The notes beneath the pieces are model-generated. The model was not told where the DNA came from. It did not search any database and saw only the letters and a program-made list of their open reading frames with translations. Made by a program: the position numbers and the translations under genes. From Winogradskya humida (GTDB taxonomy: Bacteria > Actinomycetota > Actinomycetes > Mycobacteriales > Micromonosporaceae): a stretch of DNA of 64,000 nt. Of this stretch, positions 39,850 to 49,161 are shown one piece after another. The stretch covers positions 111,143 through 175,142 of the forward strand of contig NZ_BOMN01000012.1 of the NCBI RefSeq assembly GCF_016862215.1, read 5' to 3'. The stretch's first letter is position 1. The number at the start of each line of letters is the position of its first letter.

Positions 39850-40875
39850 TCAGGCTGGTTGCTTGATCTGTTCGAGGGCACGGGCGGCTACGCGCAGGGC
39901 TTCCAGCTGGCCCTCCACGGTGGGGGCCAGCAACGTCAGGCCGAGCGTGGTCACGCCGGCGCGGGCGTAGGCCGCCAGGCGGGGGGCGATGCGGTTCTCG
40001 TCGCCGATCAGGGCTACCTGGTCCATGAGTTCCATGGGCACCGCGCGGGCGGCGGCTGGGCGGTCGCCGTGGTGGCAGTGGTCGTTGATCTCGGCGGCGG
40101 CACGGGCGAAGCCCAGTTGTTCCGTGAGGCGGAAGTAGATGCTGCGGCGGCGGTCGCCCATGCCGATGAAGTTGGCGAAGTAGTCGCGCAGGGGGAGGGC
40201 CGCGGTCTCCGGGTCGGGGCCGGTGCCGATCGCGATCGAGGGCAGGACCTGGAAGCCGTCGAGGGTCTTGCCGGCCCGGGCGCGGCCCTCGGCCACCCGG
40301 TCCAGGGATTCGCGGACGCGGTCCGGGGACAGGAAGACGCCGATCCAGCCGTCGGCGATCTCGCCGGTCAGGCGCAGACTGCGCGGGCCCACCCCGGCGA
40401 GATAGATCGGCAGGTCCGGACGGGTGGCGGCGGCGCGCAGGTGGGCGGCTTCGCCGGTGCCCGGCGGGGGCAGGGGGTAGTGGCGGCCGGGGTGGCGTAC
40501 GGGTGCTCCGCTGAGCGCCAGACGCACCACCTCGACGTACTCGCGGGTGCGGTCCAGGGGGTGGTCGAAGTCGACGCCGTACCAGCCCCGGGAGACGTCC
40601 GGATTGGACACGCCCAGGCCCAGGTGGAAGCGGCCGCCGGAGAGGCCGTCGAGGGTGGCGGCGGTCAGCGCCGTCAGGACCGGGGCGCGGCCGGGGATCT
40701 GCATGACGCCGGAGCCGAGGCCGATCGTGGTGGTGGCGGCGGCCACAGCGCCGAGGACGGAGGGGGCGTCGGCACGGAAGCCCTCGGGTGCCAGGGCCAT
40801 GGCGCAGCCGAGTCGTTCGGCCTCGCGGGCCACCTCGACCGCTCCGGACGGTTGGAGAAAGACAGCAAGTCGCAC
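39850..40875 (-). CDS. LLM-class (luciferase-like) F420-dependent oxidoreductase
   Basis: A 341-residue TIM-barrel enzyme of the bacterial luciferase family: LAVFLQPSG start, TTTIGLGSGVMQIPGRAPVLTA, SGGRFHLGLGVSNP and PIYLAGVGPRSLRLTGEIADG are family hallmarks (F420 phosphate and ring sites). GTG 40875 follows a GGGAG site. It is the only minus-strand gene between 29933 and 57000, divergent from glycosyltransferase B. It probably performs an F420H2-dependent reduction or a flavin oxidation in tailoring; the exact step is unknown. Confidence 0.88.
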   Translation of the reverse strand: MRLAVFLQPSGAVEVAREAERLGCAMALAPEGFRADAPSVLGAVAAATTTIGLGSGVMQIPGRAPVLTALTAATLDGLSGGRFHLGLGVSNPDVSRGWYGVDFDHPLDRTREYVEVVRLALSGAPVRHPGRHYPLPPPGTGEAAHLRAAATRPDLPIYLAGVGPRSLRLTGEIADGWIGVFLSPDRVRESLDRVAEGRARAGKTLDGFQVLPSIAIGTGPDPETAALPLRDYFANFIGMGDRRRSIYFRLTEQLGFARAAAEINDHCHHGDRPAAARAVPMELMDQVALIGDENRIAPRLAAYARAGVTTLGLTLLAPTVEGQLEALRVAARALEQIKQPA

Positions 40876-41032
40876 GAGCACTCCCGCGGATCGTCGGAAA
40901 CCTACGCGGCGATGGTCGCGGCCCGCCGTCGAGCGGGGATGGAGGCGTGCGGCCCTCGATCGGCGTGCGAGCGAGGGCGGGCAGCCTGGCTGCGCGTGAA
41001 GTGTCGAGCGCGGAGGACAGCCGGGAGGCAGC

Positions 41033-42226
41033 ATGCGGGTCTTGTTCGCGACCTGGGACATGAACGGGCACCTGAACCCGATGGTGCCGCTGGCCTGGGC
41101 GATGCGCGCCGCCGGGCACGAGGTGACGGTGGTCAGCAATCCGGGGATGGTGCCCAACGCGGTCGGGGCGGGGCTTCCCGCGTACGGTGCCGGGCCTGAT
41201 TTTGATTCTTACGCGGCCCTGCGCGAGCAGCTGAAGGCGCGTAACTGGCGGCCGACCGCCCCCCAGCGGCCGGCGGACGACGCCGATCGCACCCAGCGGC
41301 GGCGGTTGATGGGGTTCCGGGTAGCCGTGGAGTCCGCGGCGGCGCAGGCCGACGATGCCGTGGCGTTCGCGCGCTGGTGGAAACCGGACCTCGTGGTGTT
41401 CGAGCCGGCCGGATTCGTCGGGCCGCTGATCGCGCGGCTGCTCGGGATCCCCGCGGTCCGGCATCTGTGGAGTGTGGACTTCACCGCGCCGATCGCCGAC
41501 ATGGAGGACGCGCTGACCGGTGAGCTCGCGGCGCGGTTCGGGCTCGAGCGGCTCGGCGTCAACGGGGACATCACCCTCGATCCGGCGCCCGCCCGGTTGC
41601 AGGTCGACGACGGGCGCGTGCGCGAGCGGATCCGGTATGTGCCGTACAACGGACCCGCCGAGGTGCCGGCGTGGGTGCTCGCCGAGCCGCCGCGCCGGCG
41701 GATCGCGGTCAGCTGGGGAACGTCGCGGGCACTGCTGGGCTACGACCACCTGATGCAGGCGCCGCTGGTCGTCGAAGCGCTGGCCGATGTCGACGCCGAG
41801 GTGGTCGTCGCGGTCGTCGAGAGTCAACGGGAGCTGTTCGGCACGCTGCCCGGCAACGTGCGGTTCCTGGGCCGGGTGCCGCTGCACCCGTTGCTGCGGA
41901 CGTGTTCCGCGCTGGTCCAGCAGGGTGGCGCCGGCGGCACGATGACGGCGCTGGTCAACGGCGTGCCGCAGGTCGTCGTGCCGCAGATGCCGGACGAGAT
42001 GTTCCACGGCTGGCAGGTCGAGAGCAGCGGCGGCGGGGTCATGCTCGAGGGTGCGACGGCTACCGCGGAGAGCGTACGGTCCGCGGTCCTCACCGTGCTC
42101 GACGACGCGAAGTACGCCGATTCCGCGCGCGAACAGCAGCACGACATCCTGACCGCCCCGAGCCTGTCGCAGGTCACCGCACGCCTGCAGGAACTCGCCG
42201 CCGAGTCCGTGGGTGCCGGGCGATGA
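41033..42226 (+). CDS. Glycosyltransferase (GT1/UGT-like, antibiotic type) B
   Basis: A 397-residue GT-B enzyme related to the one at 38133. N-terminal MRVLFATWDMNGHLNPMVPLAWAM and donor site LVQQGGAGGTMTALVNGVPQVVVPQ. The His usual before GG is Gln (QQGG), and DE replaces the sugar-contacting DQ (QMPDEMF), so donor choice may differ. GGGAGG site before ATG 41033. It starts an operon with ATGA coupling to the nitroreductase gene. Predicts a second sugar or a second glycosylation site. Confidence 0.9.
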   Translation: MRVLFATWDMNGHLNPMVPLAWAMRAAGHEVTVVSNPGMVPNAVGAGLPAYGAGPDFDSYAALREQLKARNWRPTAPQRPADDADRTQRRRLMGFRVAVESAAAQADDAVAFARWWKPDLVVFEPAGFVGPLIARLLGIPAVRHLWSVDFTAPIADMEDALTGELAARFGLERLGVNGDITLDPAPARLQVDDGRVRERIRYVPYNGPAEVPAWVLAEPPRRRIAVSWGTSRALLGYDHLMQAPLVVEALADVDAEVVVAVVESQRELFGTLPGNVRFLGRVPLHPLLRTCSALVQQGGAGGTMTALVNGVPQVVVPQMPDEMFHGWQVESSGGGVMLEGATATAESVRSAVLTVLDDAKYADSAREQQHDILTAPSLSQVTARLQELAAESVGAGR

Positions 42227-42819
42227 CCCTGCTGCACATCGGGCCCGGCACGGCCGACCTGCTGTTCCGCGAGGCCCGGTCGGCGAGCCGTTTCACCGGC
42301 GACCCGGTGTCCGACGAGCAGCTGGCGGCGATCTGGGAGCTGGTGCGCGACGGGCCGACGGCGTTCAACGAGCAGCCGCTGCGGATGGTGGCCGTGCGCT
42401 CCCCCGAGGCCCGCGCCCGGCTCGCCCGGCATCTGTACGGGCAGAACCGGGACCGCGCCGCGGGCGCACCGCTGAGCCTGGTGCTCGCGGCCGACCTGGA
42501 TTTCCACAGGGAGCTGCCCGCGTTGTACCCGGGCGCGCAGCCGCTGTTCGACTACATGGACGGGCTGACCCGCGACGAGCGCCGGGAGACCGCGCTCACC
42601 AACGCCTGGCTGCAGATCGGCTACCTGATCGTGGGGGTACGCGCGGCCGGGCTCGCCGCCGGGCCGATGTCCGGCTACGACACCGCGGCGCTGAACGCGG
42701 ACTTCTTCCCCGACGGGCGCTGGGAGTCGCTGCTGGTGTTGAACGTGGGCCGGCCGCTGCCCAAGACGTACGCCCGGCTCCCACGCCTCGCCCATGACCG
42801 GGTGTCCCGCAGTTTCTGA
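42223..42819 (+). CDS. Nitroreductase-family protein (RutE-like)
   Basis: A 198-residue FMN-dependent nitroreductase-fold protein. ARSASRFTGDPVSDEQL near the start (FMN phosphate), DGPTAFNEQPLRMV, and the later NAWLQIGYLIVGVRAAGLAAGPMSGY match malonic semialdehyde reductase-like RutE. Other pyrimidine-degradation genes are absent, so a biosynthetic role (reduction of an enone, aldehyde or nitro/N-oxide group) is more likely. Coupled to glycosyltransferase B by ATGA. Confidence 0.85.
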   Translation: MTLLHIGPGTADLLFREARSASRFTGDPVSDEQLAAIWELVRDGPTAFNEQPLRMVAVRSPEARARLARHLYGQNRDRAAGAPLSLVLAADLDFHRELPALYPGAQPLFDYMDGLTRDERRETALTNAWLQIGYLIVGVRAAGLAAGPMSGYDTAALNADFFPDGRWESLLVLNVGRPLPKTYARLPRLAHDRVSRSF

Positions 42820-42844
42820 CGACCGTTGCGAAAGGCAGGACCCG

Positions 42845-43828
42845 ATGTTCGCTGTGTACGCGGCCGAGCCCCGGCCGGTGGACCCGCTGAGCGCGCTGCG
42901 GCTGGGTGACCGGCCGCAGGCACCGGCGCCGCCCGGGTGGACGGCGGTGACCGTGCGGGCCGCCACCCTGAACATGCACGACATCTCGACGTTGCGGGGC
43001 ATCGGCATGCGCGCGGAGCAGTACCCGATGGTGCTGGGCTGCGACGGGGCCGGGGTGCTCGGCGACGGCACCGAGGTGGTGGTGCACGGCCTGGTCAACG
43101 AGCCCGGCTGGGTCGGCCCGGAGACCCTGGACCCGGGGCGTACGGTCCTCAGCGAGCGCTATCCGGGTAGCTTCGCCGAGCAGGTGCTGGTGCCGGCGCG
43201 CAACGTCGTGACCAAGCCCCCATCGCTGGCGTTCGCCGAGGCCGCGTGTCTTCCGACGGCGTGGCTGACCGCCTACCGGGCGCTGTTCGTCCGGGCCGGG
43301 CTGCGGCCGGGTCAGACGGTGCTGGTGCAGGGCCGGGAGCGCGTGGGCAGCATCGCCACCGCGATGATGCAGCTCGCCGCCGCGGCGGGGGCACGGGTCT
43401 GGGCGCTCGCCCCGCAGGGCCAGGAGGATTCCGTACGCCGGCTCGGCGCGCACGAGGTCTTCACCGACGACGCGGCGCTGCCCCGGGAGGTCGACGTCGT
43501 CGTGGACGGCGGCGTCGACGAGGCGAGCTGGTCCCGGTCGCTCACGCTGCTGCGCCCCGGCGGTGTGGTGGTCTGCGCCGGGTACCGCTCGGGTGCCACG
43601 GATGTGCGGGCGGTGCAGCACGCGCTGCACCGGCTGGTGTTCCGCGAGCTGCAACTCGTGGGCTGCGCCATGGGCACCACCCAGGACCTGGGCGACCTGC
43701 TGGCCTTTCTGGACCGGACCGGGCTGCGGCCGCTGATCGACCGGGAACTGCCGCTGACGCGCGCGCCGGAGGGTTTCGCGGCGATGCTCGGCGGCGAGGT
43801 CACCGGCAAGATCGTGTTCACGGCGTGA
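42845..43828 (+). CDS. Zinc-less MDR/quinone oxidoreductase-type NADPH reductase
   Basis: A 327-residue medium-chain dehydrogenase/reductase. GroES-like N-half: ATLNMHDISTLRGIG, YPMVLGCDGAGVLG. Nucleotide domain: GQTVLVQGRERVGSIATAMMQLA, where the usual GxxGGVG reads GRERVG, an odd variant that may alter NADPH binding. Structural zinc Cys residues are missing. ATG 42845 has an AAAGGCAGGA site. It could reduce an alpha,beta-unsaturated or quinone intermediate. Confidence 0.85.
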   Translation: MFAVYAAEPRPVDPLSALRLGDRPQAPAPPGWTAVTVRAATLNMHDISTLRGIGMRAEQYPMVLGCDGAGVLGDGTEVVVHGLVNEPGWVGPETLDPGRTVLSERYPGSFAEQVLVPARNVVTKPPSLAFAEAACLPTAWLTAYRALFVRAGLRPGQTVLVQGRERVGSIATAMMQLAAAAGARVWALAPQGQEDSVRRLGAHEVFTDDAALPREVDVVVDGGVDEASWSRSLTLLRPGGVVVCAGYRSGATDVRAVQHALHRLVFRELQLVGCAMGTTQDLGDLLAFLDRTGLRPLIDRELPLTRAPEGFAAMLGGEVTGKIVFTA

Positions 43829-43956
43829 CCGCGAACCTGGTGATCAAGGTCCTGGACCTCGCTTCGAGCCGGGCTCGGCGGGCGGCGCCCATCATCGTCG
43901 GCACGGCCCCGGATCGTGGACCGCAACGCTTCGACCCGCTGGCGGTGGTCTCGTGA
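43825..43956 (+). CDS. Possible small coupled protein (43 residues)
   Basis: A GTG-started frame that overlaps the upstream stop (GTGA) and whose own stop overlaps the next start (GTGA), filling the only gap between two operon genes. The translation (TANLVIKVLDLASSRARRAAP...) is basic and short, with no recognised motif. Coupling at both ends supports translation; chance is still possible. Confidence 0.4.
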   Translation: MTANLVIKVLDLASSRARRAAPIIVGTAPDRGPQRFDPLAVVS

Positions 43957-45128
43957 AACACGTCCCCGAGGAGCTCGCGGCATTCGGCGCCGCGCCGGCG
44001 TTCAGTACGCCACGCAGCGTCGGCCGGCCCAACATCGGCGACCGGGCGGCGCTGTTCGCCCGGCTGAACGCGGCCCTGGACCGCGGCTGGCTGTCCAACG
44101 GCGGGCCGCTGGCCGAGGAGTTCGAGCAGCGGGTCGCCGCGATCGCCGGCACCCGGTTCTGCGTCGCCACCTGCAACGCGACCGCCGGTCTGCAGCTCGC
44201 GCTGCGGGCCTCCGGCGTCACCGGCGAGGTGATCGTGCCGTCGCTGACGTTCGCCGCGACGGCGCACGCGGTGGCATGGCTGGGGCTGACGCCGGTGTTC
44301 TGCGACGTGGACCCGGTGACCGGCGCGCTCGACCCGGAGCACGCACGCTCGCTGATCGGCCCGCGCACCGGCGCCATCCTCGCCGTGCACGTGTGGGGCC
44401 GCCCGGCGCCGGTTCGGGAGCTGGAGGAACTGGCCGCCGAACACGGGCTCCGGCTGTTCTTCGACGCCGCGCACGCGTTCGCCTGCACCTCTGGCGGCCG
44501 CCCGGTCGGGGGCGGCGGTGACGGCGAGGTGTTCAGCTTCCACTCCACGAAATTCGTGAACAGTTTCGAGGGCGGTGCGCTGGTCACCGACGATCCGGAG
44601 CTGGCCGAGCGGGCCCGCCGGATGCGCAACTTCGGCATCGCGGAGGCGGAGCGCGTCGAGCTGGTCGGGCTGAACGCGAAGCTGAACGAGGCCGCCGCGG
44701 CGATGGGGCTGACGTCGCTGGACAGCATGGACCGGTTCATCGCGCACAACCGGGAGAACTACCACGCGTACCGGGCGGGGCTCGCCGGGCTGCCGGGGAT
44801 CACACTGCTCGAATTCGACGAGCGTGAACGCAACAACTACCAGTACATGATCGTCGCTGTCGACGAGCGGCGGGCCGGGTTCGACCGGGACACGCTGCTG
44901 GCGATCCTGGCCGCCGAGAACGTGCTCGGGCGGGCGTACTTCTCCCCCGGGTGTCATCAGATGCTGCCGTACGCCGACGGCACCCGGTTGCCGCACACCG
45001 AGCGGCTCGCGTCGCAGGTGCTGGCGTTGCCCACCGGGATCGCGGTGTCCGCGGCCGACGCCGCCACGATCGCCGGCATCATCCGCGTCGCCGCCCGGCA
45101 GGCGACCACACCGGCCCACGCGGCCTGA
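43953..45128 (+). CDS. DegT/DnrJ/EryC1-family PLP-dependent sugar aminotransferase
   Basis: A 391-residue aminotransferase. VATCNATAGLQLALRASG (PLP phosphate), FFDAAHAFACTSGGRP (ring-stacking Asp), the Schiff-base lysine K200 in FHSTKFVNSFEGG, and MRNFGIAEAE follow the family order. Members convert keto groups of NDP-sugars to amines, usually at C3 or C4. GTG 43953. It sits 13 kb from the deoxysugar genes (57014-61116), so it may act on an NDP-sugar of that pathway or on another ketone, such as an AHBA/cyclitol-type substrate. Confidence 0.9.
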   Translation: MKHVPEELAAFGAAPAFSTPRSVGRPNIGDRAALFARLNAALDRGWLSNGGPLAEEFEQRVAAIAGTRFCVATCNATAGLQLALRASGVTGEVIVPSLTFAATAHAVAWLGLTPVFCDVDPVTGALDPEHARSLIGPRTGAILAVHVWGRPAPVRELEELAAEHGLRLFFDAAHAFACTSGGRPVGGGGDGEVFSFHSTKFVNSFEGGALVTDDPELAERARRMRNFGIAEAERVELVGLNAKLNEAAAAMGLTSLDSMDRFIAHNRENYHAYRAGLAGLPGITLLEFDERERNNYQYMIVAVDERRAGFDRDTLLAILAAENVLGRAYFSPGCHQMLPYADGTRLPHTERLASQVLALPTGIAVSAADAATIAGIIRVAARQATTPAHAA

Positions 45129-45149
45129 CGACGCAGGGAGTATCCGGAC

Positions 45150-46349
45150 GTGACCATCGAAGCCACCGCCCCACCGGTGCCGGACTTCCCGATGCGCAGG
45201 GGATGCCCGTTCGACCCGCCGCCGCAGTACGGACCGATGAGGGAGGACGGTCCCGCGTTCCGGGTCCGGCTGCCGGACACCACTATCGCGTGGGTCGTCC
45301 CCCGCTACGACGACGTCCGGCGGCTGCTGGTCGATCCGCGGATCAGCTCCGACCGGACCCGGCCCGGCTACCCGTTCCTGACCGAGGACTCACGCTATCT
45401 GAGCAAGGTACGGGTGTTCGTCGGCATGGACCCGCCCGAGCACGGCCCGCACCGGCGGATGTTCATCCCGGGCTTCACCGCCCGCCGGATCAAGGCGCTG
45501 CGTCCGGCGATCGAGGAGAACGTGACGCAGCGGCTGGCGGAGCTCACGGCCGGCCCGCGCCCCGCCGACCTGGTCACGGCGCTGGCACTGCCGGTGCCGA
45601 CGCTGGCGATCGCGCAGCTGCTCGGCGTGCCGGACGAGGACTACACGCGGTTCGCCGCTCTCACGGGCGGGCTGATGACCGAGAATCCGCCGCGTGAGCT
45701 CTTCGACGAGCTGCTGGCGTTCGTGCGGGCGCTGGTGAGCGCGAAGTGCGCCGAGCCCGGCGAGGACATGCTCGGCCGGATCGCCGCCGAGCAGGTGGCG
45801 ACGGGGGCGATGTCGGTGCACGAACTGGTGGTGATGGCGCTGCTGCTGTTGTTCGCCGGTTACGAGACGACCGCGAACATGATCGCGCTGGGTACGCTGA
45901 CCCTGCTCCAGCACCCCGAACAGCTCGCGGAGCTGCGCGCCGATCCGTCGCTGATGCCCGCGGCGGTCGACGAGATGCTGCGCTATCTGTCCATCGCGGA
46001 GCTGGCGACCTGCCGGACCGCGGTGGCGGACATCGACCTGGGCGAGGGCGTGGTGATCCGGGCCGGCGAGGGCGTGATCCCGCTGGGCGCCTCGGCGAAC
46101 CGGGACCCGGCGGCGTTCGAGCGTCCCGACGAGTTCGACATCCACCGCACCGAACGCCATCACCTCGCGTTCGGCTACGGCCCGCACCAGTGCATCGGCG
46201 CGAACCTGGCCCGGCTCGAGCTGGAGATCGTCTTCACCGCGCTGATCCGGGACTTCCCGGGGCTGCGGCTCGCGGTGCCGTTCGGCGAGCTGCGCTTCAA
46301 GCGGGACGCGAACCTGTTCGGCGTCCACGAGCTGCCGGTGACCTGGTGA
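45150..46349 (+). CDS. Cytochrome P450 (3)
   Basis: A 399-residue P450. Substrate-side MDPPEHGPHRRMFIPGFTARR, I-helix LLLFAGYETTANM and heme loop FGYGPHQCIGANLARLELEI, typical of the CYP105 family. The stop overlaps a ferredoxin start (TGATG), a classic P450-ferredoxin pair. GTG start 45150. It differs in style from P450s 1 and 2. Likely hydroxylates or cross-links the scaffold. Confidence 0.93.
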   Translation: MTIEATAPPVPDFPMRRGCPFDPPPQYGPMREDGPAFRVRLPDTTIAWVVPRYDDVRRLLVDPRISSDRTRPGYPFLTEDSRYLSKVRVFVGMDPPEHGPHRRMFIPGFTARRIKALRPAIEENVTQRLAELTAGPRPADLVTALALPVPTLAIAQLLGVPDEDYTRFAALTGGLMTENPPRELFDELLAFVRALVSAKCAEPGEDMLGRIAAEQVATGAMSVHELVVMALLLLFAGYETTANMIALGTLTLLQHPEQLAELRADPSLMPAAVDEMLRYLSIAELATCRTAVADIDLGEGVVIRAGEGVIPLGASANRDPAAFERPDEFDIHRTERHHLAFGYGPHQCIGANLARLELEIVFTALIRDFPGLRLAVPFGELRFKRDANLFGVHELPVTW

Positions 46350-46618
46350 TGCGGGTGTCGGTGGACACCGGCCGGTGTGTCGGGGCGGCCCAGTGCAGCC
46401 GGGTCGAGCCCGAACTGTTCGATCAGGACGACGACGAGGGCGTCGTGCTGCTGCTCACGCCGCACCCGCCCGTGAGTCTGCAGGCCGGGGCACGCACCGC
46501 AGCCGACATCTGCCCGGTGCGGGCCATCACCATCGAGGAACCCACGGCCGGCTTCGAGTCCGCTTCGAGTGGACCCGGCCATCATCCGACTTCCGACTCC
46601 CATGTCCACTGTCAGTAG
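46349..46618 (+). CDS. [3Fe-4S]-type ferredoxin
   Basis: An 89-residue ferredoxin: CVGAAQC near the N-terminus (Cys-X5-Cys) and CPVRAI at about residue 54, the three-Cys pattern of P450-linked ferredoxins. The C-terminus has an extra His/Ser-rich tail (GHHPTSDSHVHCQ) not typical of the family. Starts inside the P450 stop; electron donor to P450 (3) and possibly to P450s 1 and 2. Confidence 0.9.
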   Translation: MRVSVDTGRCVGAAQCSRVEPELFDQDDDEGVVLLLTPHPPVSLQAGARTAADICPVRAITIEEPTAGFESASSGPGHHPTSDSHVHCQ

Positions 46619-46653
46619 GCCTGATGCTCACCTTGCGCGAAGGGGACAGCACC

Positions 46654-49161
46654 GTGAATTACATCCTTCCTCTGTCGGAGACCCGGCTCGACGACTCCGC
46701 CCGGGTCGGCCGCAAGTCCGCCGTCCTGGCCGATCTCGTCGCCGCCGGGTCCGTGGTGCCCGACGGTTTCTCGGTCACCACCGACGCCCTCGATGCCTGC
46801 CTCGCCGCCGCGCCCCCGGGGTCCGGGGAACCCGAGCGGGTGCGGGCGCACATCATGGCGATGGCGCTGCCCGAGACCTTCGTCGCGGAGGTCGGCGCGG
46901 CGCTCGCCCGGCTCGGTGACGACCCGGTGGCCGTACGCTCGTCCGGCGTCGCCGAGGACCTCGCCGGCCAGTCGTTCGCCGGCCAGTACGAGTCGGTGCT
47001 CAACGTCCGCGGCCTCGACGGGGTGCTCGACGCCGTCCGCACCTGCTGGGCCTCCGGCTTCTCCGAGCGCGTCGCGGTCTACCGCGGTGACGGTCACGTC
47101 TCGGCCGAGGTCGGCGTGCTCGTGCAGCGCATGGTCGCCGCCGACGCGGCCGGGGTCGCGTTCAGCTGCAACCCGGTCACCGGGGACAGCGACGAGGTGC
47201 TGATCAGCGCGGTCGCCGGGCTCGGGGAACGGCTGATGGCCGGTGAGCAGACCGCCGACGAGTGGCTGGTCCGCGACGGCAGGGCCGAGCTCACCGCGGC
47301 CTCCGCGCCGGGTGCCGCGCCCGCGATCAACACTGTGCAGGCCCTCGAGGTGGCCGAGCTGGCGCTGCGGACCGCCGAGCATTACGGAAAACCCCAGGAC
47401 ATCGAATGGGCGTACGCCAACGGCGAACTGTTCCTGCTGCAGGCCCGCCCGATCACGACCCTGAGCAGCGTGGTCCGCGAGCAGATCCCGATCCCGATCG
47501 AGGAGCCGGCCCAGTTCTCCACCCGTGACCGCAACGCCGTCCGGCCGTGGACGCGGCTGCAGACCTCGCTGTTCCTGCCGGTCTTCAGCGACGCCGCCCG
47601 GCACGTGTTCCGCTTCACGACCGGCGCGACCCCGAAGGCAAGCTCGATCGGCGGCTGGGTCTACATGACGATGCCGCCCGCCGACCCGGCCACCCAGCTC
47701 GCCCGGATCGAGGACATCGCGGTGCAGATCCGCGACGGCGAACCCCGCAAGCTCGTGGAACGCTGGAACACCGAGTGGAAACCCGCGTTCGCCACCCGGT
47801 TGGCGGCGCTGCGCGAGATCGACCCGGTGGAGATCGACGACGCGACGCTGCTCGCGCACATCCGGGACATGACCGGCTTCTTCGCCGAGGTCCACGACGT
47901 CTACTTCCGGCTGACCGGTGCCGCCGTGGTGCTGCTCGGTGAGCTGGGTGTCGCCGCGCAGGACGTGCTCGGCTGGAACGCCGCGCAGACGCTCCAGCTC
48001 CGCGGCGGGCTGGTCGGCGCTCACATGGAGATCGCGATCGGGCTCGGTGAGCTGGCCCGGCTCGCGGCCGGTCGCCCGGCGGTGCGGGCCATCCTCGACG
48101 AGGGTGACCCCGATGCCGCCGAGCAGCTGCGCAGGGCCGATCCGGAGTTCGCGCAGGCGCTGCTCGACTACCGGGAGGCGTACTGCCACCGTACGATCGG
48201 CTTCGATCTGACCGAGCCCACCCTGGCCGAGCAGCCTGCGGTCCTGCTGAACCTGATCCGGGCGCAGCTCGACGAGCCCTTCGACGTCGAGCGCGAGCGC
48301 GCGGCGCTGCGGGCCCGGCTGGACGCGACCCTCGCCGAGGCGGAGCCCGCCCTGGCAGCGGCCGGCCCGGAGGCGCGGCGCCGATTCGAGGTGGCGCTGG
48401 CCGGCAGCGATCTGGGTGCGCCGGTGCGCGACGAGAAGGTCTACTACGCGGTGTCGCTGTGGGCCCTGCTGCGGTATTCGCTGCTGGAGCTCGGTGGCCG
48501 GCTCACCGCCGCGGGCCTCACCGACCACGCCCACGACGTGCTGCACCTGGACCTGGAGACCGCCCTCGGAGCCCTCGACAAGAGCTTCACCACGCCGGAA
48601 AACCCGGGCAGGAGCAAGGAGGGTGCGGATCTGCGGGACGCGGTCCGCACAGGCCGCGGCCGGCACACCTGGGCGACGGCGCACCCGGGCCCCGCGTTCT
48701 ACGGCCCGCCGCCGAAGCCGATGGAGATGGGACCGGACCTGCCCACGCCGTCAGCGGGTGCGGAGTACGTCGCCCAGCTGGCCCAGTGGTCGATGAGCCT
48801 GTGGGCGGGTGGGCCGGGCGGCGAGTCGCCGGCCGGCACGCTGCGCGGACTCGCGGCCTCGGCGGGCCGCTACACCGGGCCGGCGCGGGTGATCCGCGAC
48901 GTCACGGAATTCGGCAAGCTGCGCCGTGGTGACGTGCTCGTCTGCCCGGAGACCACGGCCCAGTGGGCGGTGCTGTTCCCGAGCGTCGGCGCGCTGGTCA
49001 CCGACAACGGCAGCATCCTGTCGCACCCGGCGATCATCTCCCGGGAGTACGGCGTCCCGGCGGTGCTCGCCACCGGCTCGGCGACCAGCACGTTCCGCGA
49101 CGGTCAGGTGATCACCGTGGACGGTGCCACGGGTCTGGTGACCCTCGCCGGGGAGCTGTGA
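46654..49161 (+). CDS. PEP-synthase/rifampicin phosphotransferase (RPH)-like dikinase
   Basis: An 835-residue protein with ATP-binding PPDK-N features (VGRKSAVLADL, AVRSSGVAEDLAGQSFAGQY, DIEWAYANGELFLLQARPITTL; residues 1-270), a large middle region (about 300-720) and a C-terminal phosphohistidine domain with TDNGSILSHPAIISREYGVPAV (His791). There is no PEP/pyruvate-binding domain after it, as in true PEP synthase, so the layout is that of RPH, which transfers the beta-phosphate of ATP to a drug hydroxyl. GTG 46654 has a GAAGGGG site; ATG 46624 is an alternative. May phosphorylate an intermediate or the product for self-protection. Confidence 0.88.
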   Translation: MNYILPLSETRLDDSARVGRKSAVLADLVAAGSVVPDGFSVTTDALDACLAAAPPGSGEPERVRAHIMAMALPETFVAEVGAALARLGDDPVAVRSSGVAEDLAGQSFAGQYESVLNVRGLDGVLDAVRTCWASGFSERVAVYRGDGHVSAEVGVLVQRMVAADAAGVAFSCNPVTGDSDEVLISAVAGLGERLMAGEQTADEWLVRDGRAELTAASAPGAAPAINTVQALEVAELALRTAEHYGKPQDIEWAYANGELFLLQARPITTLSSVVREQIPIPIEEPAQFSTRDRNAVRPWTRLQTSLFLPVFSDAARHVFRFTTGATPKASSIGGWVYMTMPPADPATQLARIEDIAVQIRDGEPRKLVERWNTEWKPAFATRLAALREIDPVEIDDATLLAHIRDMTGFFAEVHDVYFRLTGAAVVLLGELGVAAQDVLGWNAAQTLQLRGGLVGAHMEIAIGLGELARLAAGRPAVRAILDEGDPDAAEQLRRADPEFAQALLDYREAYCHRTIGFDLTEPTLAEQPAVLLNLIRAQLDEPFDVERERAALRARLDATLAEAEPALAAAGPEARRRFEVALAGSDLGAPVRDEKVYYAVSLWALLRYSLLELGGRLTAAGLTDHAHDVLHLDLETALGALDKSFTTPENPGRSKEGADLRDAVRTGRGRHTWATAHPGPAFYGPPPKPMEMGPDLPTPSAGAEYVAQLAQWSMSLWAGGPGGESPAGTLRGLAASAGRYTGPARVIRDVTEFGKLRRGDVLVCPETTAQWAVLFPSVGALVTDNGSILSHPAIISREYGVPAVLATGSATSTFRDGQVITVDGATGLVTLAGEL

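Noticed and set aside
46654..49161. Housekeeping PEP synthase
   Set aside because: The C-terminal PEP/pyruvate-binding domain is missing and the gene is overlap-coupled to biosynthetic genes, so an RPH-like role is preferred.
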